DNA of 64,000 bases from positions 310,001-374,000 of the forward strand of contig CAVPQM010000014.1 in the NCBI GenBank assembly GCA_963707555.1, in the 5' to 3' direction. Below are positions 61,645-64,000 of this stretch, in pieces. The first letter of the stretch is position 1; each line of letters starts with the position of its first letter. The DNA comes from JAFAFN01 sp963707555 (lineage in GTDB: Bacteria; Actinomycetota; Acidimicrobiia; Acidimicrobiales; Microtrichaceae). A model generated the notes under the pieces. It did no database searches and was not told where the DNA came from. It saw nothing but the letters and a program-made list of their open reading frames with translations. Position numbers and translations under genes: made by a program.

Positions 61645-62154
61645 TCAGGCCGGGTCGAGCGGTCGGCGCGTCGTGTCCTGCACCGCTCGGATGGCCCGGG
61701 GCATGTCCCGGGCGACCTGTGCCGCCGCGGTGGCGTCGAGCATCCCGATGCCCGAGGCGAGGGCATGGGCCAGCATGTTCATCTCGACGACCGTGCACGA
61801 CAGGCCGTGGTGCTCCTGATCGGCGACCACGAAGGCATCGACGAAGGGCACCCAGGTCGTCGATTCCGACAGCGCGGCGCGCAGCTCGTGGGCGAGCGCC
61901 GCGGTCTGCGCGGCGGATTCCGCCACATCACCGGTCGAGCGCCCGACGACGAAGATCCCCGAGGGTCCCACGACCGACCAGTGGTCGTCGACGCGCCACA
62001 CCTGGAACTCGACGGGGAGCTCGGTGACGTGCCGCTTGAGGTCGCGAGCGTTGGGATGTGTCCTGAACACCCTCTCCCATCGGCACATGGGTCGTTCGAC
62101 CTGAGCGCTCGTGTGACTCGCATCACTCGTAGATTTTTCGATGGCAGCCGGCAT
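61645..62154 (-). CDS. Hypothetical protein, possibly NERD-like
   Basis: A 169-residue protein. HWSVVGPSGIFVVGRSTGDV followed by AAQTAALAHELRAALSESTTWVPFVDAFVVADQEHHGLSCTVVEMNMLAHAL resembles the beta-alpha pattern of NERD nuclease-related domains. The catalytic Asp-Lys pair is not seen (GRST in place of DxK). Most likely a non-catalytic relative or an unrelated fold. Confidence 0.55.
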   Translation of the reverse strand: MPAAIEKSTSDASHTSAQVERPMCRWERVFRTHPNARDLKRHVTELPVEFQVWRVDDHWSVVGPSGIFVVGRSTGDVAESAAQTAALAHELRAALSESTTWVPFVDAFVVADQEHHGLSCTVVEMNMLAHALASGIGMLDATAAAQVARDMPRAIRAVQDTTRRPLDPA

Positions 62155-62178
62155 CGAGCATCGGTGATGCCGGTCGCG

Positions 62179-63933
62179 TCAGTGCCGCCGCACCCCGTCC
62201 ATCCAGGTCTCGAGGACCTCGATGTCGGCGAGTCGGTCGGGATCGACGTGACGAGGGTCCTCGGCCAGGACCACCAGGTCGGCGAGCTTGCCCGGTTCCA
62301 GGGTGCCGATCTCGTGCTCGCTGTGGCACTGCCAGGCGGCATCCGCGGTCATCGACCGGATCGCCGCCTCGACGGGGACACGCTCGTCGGGGGTCAGGGT
62401 GGTGCCCGGTTCCCGCCACAGATCGCGTGTCACGGCGTTGTGGATGCAGCGCAACGGGCCCATCGGCGTGACCGACTCATCGGAGTGCAGCGTCCAGCGG
62501 ATGCCCGCCCGGGTGCACGACGCGGCCCGGTCCAACAGGTCGGCGCGTTCGGCGCCGAGGATCGTGTCGCGGAACGCCTGGCCCCAGTAGTGGACGTGGC
62601 CGATGAGGAACGACGGTGACAGCTGCAGATCGGCGATGGTGGCGATGTGCTCGTCGTGCAGCAACGAGCAGTGCTCGATGCGGTGTCGCCGGTCCGTGTG
62701 GCCGGCAGCCGTCCCTGCAGCGACCGCTTCGCGCAGCGCCGTCAGGGTGTCGTCGATGGCGCGATCGCCGTTGGCGTGGATCACGAGCTGCCAGCCGGCC
62801 TCGGCGCGGCGACGAGCGGTGTCGATCAGGACCTCACGGTCGACGTAGGGGATCCCCCGGTCCTCGGTTCCCAGGTACGGCTCGCGCAGGTGGCCTGTTC
62901 GGCCCTGGTTCGAGCCGTCCGAGACGATCTTCCAGCCGGTCGCCCGGATGAGCTCGTCGCCGTCGCCCGGTCCGATCCCTGCGTCGTCGAACCCCTGCGC
63001 CCGGGTGTCGTGCACCGAGTAGCGCAGGCGCGTGGCGAGCTGTCCGTCCTCGGCCATCGCCCGGTACAGGTCGACGTCGCCCGGACCTCTCAGGAAGCCG
63101 GTGCCCTGGTCGCAGATGGTCGTCACGCCTACCGACGCCGCCCGCCGGGCCACGGCGCGGGCCTCGGCCACCAGGTCCAGATCTGCCAGGTTGGGGTTGT
63201 GGGCCAGCACGCTCAGCATCGCGCCCTGACCGATGAGCACACCGTCGGGTGAACCGTCGGAGCGGCGACCGTACGGGGAGTGGGCGATGTCGGGGGTGTC
63301 GCGACCGATGCCCGCCGCCGCGAGCGCCGCGCTGTTGGCGTAGGCGAAGTGCAGCGACGCGTTCGTCACGACGACGGGGATCTCGGTCGACACGCGGTCG
63401 AGCAGGTCGGCGGTGAGCCGGTCCGGCCCGATCTGCAGCGATGGGTCGAACTGCCGGCCGGTGAGCCATCGGCCAGGTTCGACGTCCCGTGCCAGGCCGG
63501 CCAGGTGGTCGATGGCATCCTCGACGTGCTCGAACCGGAACGGCCCGATGTCGTGGGATCGGCTCATCAAGGCGGTCGGCAGCAGGTGGGCATGCGGCTC
63601 GATGAATCCCGGCAGGACGGTCGCGCCGGAGCGGTCGATCACCAGTGCGTCGCCGCCCGCGAGGGAACGCACGTGCTCCTCGGTGCCGACCGCGAGGATC
63701 CGGTTGCCCCGGATCGCAATGGCCTCGGCCTCGCTGAACGCCGGGTCGACGGGCAGCACGGTGGCGCCGCGAAGCACCACCGTGCCCGCCGCGACCGGGC
63801 GTCTGGGGCGAGGCGCCCGGTCGAGCACCCCGGGCCGGAGGACCAGTGCAGCAAGGCCCGCGAGCAGCGGACCTCCGCAGCCGCATCCTCCGGCATGGGG
63901 GAGATGACGCGTGGGGGAGAGCGGTCTCGACAT
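62179..63933 (-). CDS. Amidohydrolase (YtcJ/amidohydrolase-3 type)
   Basis: A 584-residue metal-dependent hydrolase. LPGFIEPHAHLLPT gives the metal His pair, VIHANGDRAIDDTL and HRIEHCSLLHDEH supply further ligands, and WTLHSDESVTPMGPL the catalytic Asp region. The end EIGTLEPGKLADLVVLAEDPRHVDPDRLADIEVLETWMDGV is characteristic. The first 45 residues include GLAALVLRPG and look variable; a start near ATVVLRGATV is possible. Substrate unknown. Confidence 0.88.
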   Translation of the reverse strand: MSRPLSPTRHLPHAGGCGCGGPLLAGLAALVLRPGVLDRAPRPRRPVAAGTVVLRGATVLPVDPAFSEAEAIAIRGNRILAVGTEEHVRSLAGGDALVIDRSGATVLPGFIEPHAHLLPTALMSRSHDIGPFRFEHVEDAIDHLAGLARDVEPGRWLTGRQFDPSLQIGPDRLTADLLDRVSTEIPVVVTNASLHFAYANSAALAAAGIGRDTPDIAHSPYGRRSDGSPDGVLIGQGAMLSVLAHNPNLADLDLVAEARAVARRAASVGVTTICDQGTGFLRGPGDVDLYRAMAEDGQLATRLRYSVHDTRAQGFDDAGIGPGDGDELIRATGWKIVSDGSNQGRTGHLREPYLGTEDRGIPYVDREVLIDTARRRAEAGWQLVIHANGDRAIDDTLTALREAVAAGTAAGHTDRRHRIEHCSLLHDEHIATIADLQLSPSFLIGHVHYWGQAFRDTILGAERADLLDRAASCTRAGIRWTLHSDESVTPMGPLRCIHNAVTRDLWREPGTTLTPDERVPVEAAIRSMTADAAWQCHSEHEIGTLEPGKLADLVVLAEDPRHVDPDRLADIEVLETWMDGVRRH

Positions 63934-63958
63934 CCCCCGACGCTAGGTGGAGCGCAGG

Positions 63959-64000
63959 TCAGGCGGCGCCGTGCAGGTGACGCTGGATCTCGGCCTCGTC
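63959..64000 (-). CDS. C-terminal end of a gene cut by the right edge
   Basis: The last 13 codons (DEAEIQRHLHGAA) and stop of a minus-strand gene upstream of the amidohydrolase. Too short to identify. Confidence 0.5.
   Translation of the reverse strand, partial: DEAEIQRHLHGAA

Overview
The window is one contiguous, high-GC, gene-dense piece of a chromosome from an actinomycete. The inference rests on gene content: mycothiol S-conjugate amidase (mca), two F420-type luciferase-like oxidoreductases, a WS/DGAT acyltransferase, leaderless-looking GTG/TTG starts, CGAAC-N4-GTTCG LexA boxes, and an ImuA-ImuB-DnaE2 mutasome. The mix resembles Acidimicrobiia (Ilumatobacter/Iamia-like) more than Streptomyces or Mycobacterium, but no marker gene that would settle this is present. 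I saw no rRNA, tRNA, CRISPR array, prophage or insertion sequence.

Layout. 1-7.1 kb: GH38 mannosidase (cut by the left edge), cutA, rnhB, a class III nucleotidyl cyclase, a secreted protease lipoprotein, a truncated globin and an Nfu_N-like protein. 7.2-9.8 kb: SOS-controlled imuA-imuB. 10-20.2 kb: a YqeY-like protein, a DUF985 cupin, an OmpR/HK pair, a PAS-GGDEF-EAL protein, pepF, a crotonase and an ECF sigma/anti-sigma pair. 20.4-24.1 kb: SOS-controlled dnaE2. 24.1-29.4 kb: AIM24 protein, coiled-coil M15 carboxypeptidase, membrane proteins, a badly frameshifted quinone oxidoreductase and a Bax-inhibitor-1 family protein. 29.5-38.6 kb: a 501-residue protein of unknown function, a thioesterase, a tandem PhoU/TrkA_C protein, an SPFH-NfeD operon, mca with a GNAT, and a ChbG deacetylase. 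38.6-40.4 kb: two toxin-antitoxin modules (ParD-like/zeta and CopG-like/Doc). 40.4-45.8 kb: SNase, thiolase, GNAT, VOC protein, amidase. 46-49.9 kb: padR-ABC-FtsX operon with two perfect operators. 50-64 kb: thioesterase, two LLM enzymes, adenylate-forming ligase, a methyltransferase-MUG glycosylase fusion, SDR, WS/DGAT, PAP2, a Cas4/RecB-like nuclease, alpha/beta hydrolase and amidohydrolase.

How the genes work together. The best-supported circuit is the DNA-damage mutasome. imuA and dnaE2 lie 13 kb apart but each has an identical CGAACATGTGTTCG core just upstream of its start, so LexA would release accessory subunits and error-prone polymerase together. The padR operon is self-contained: repressor, ATPase and permease overlap by 4 bp each, and the operators sit upstream. 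The same 4-bp overlap (GTGA, TTGA or ATGA) couples many other pairs.

Two features of the raw sequence stand out. First, long palindromes (typically 13-24 bp arms, 4-5 nt loop) recur between genes; two lie inside dnaE2 in poorly conserved insertions, and one forms the coding tail of the SPFH gene. Second, short tandem repeats with 15, 18 or 24 bp units sit at or across gene ends. At least eleven genes carry frameshifts, concentrated in 25.0-38.6 kb. This looks more like assembly indels than decay, although the quinone oxidoreductase could be a true pseudogene.
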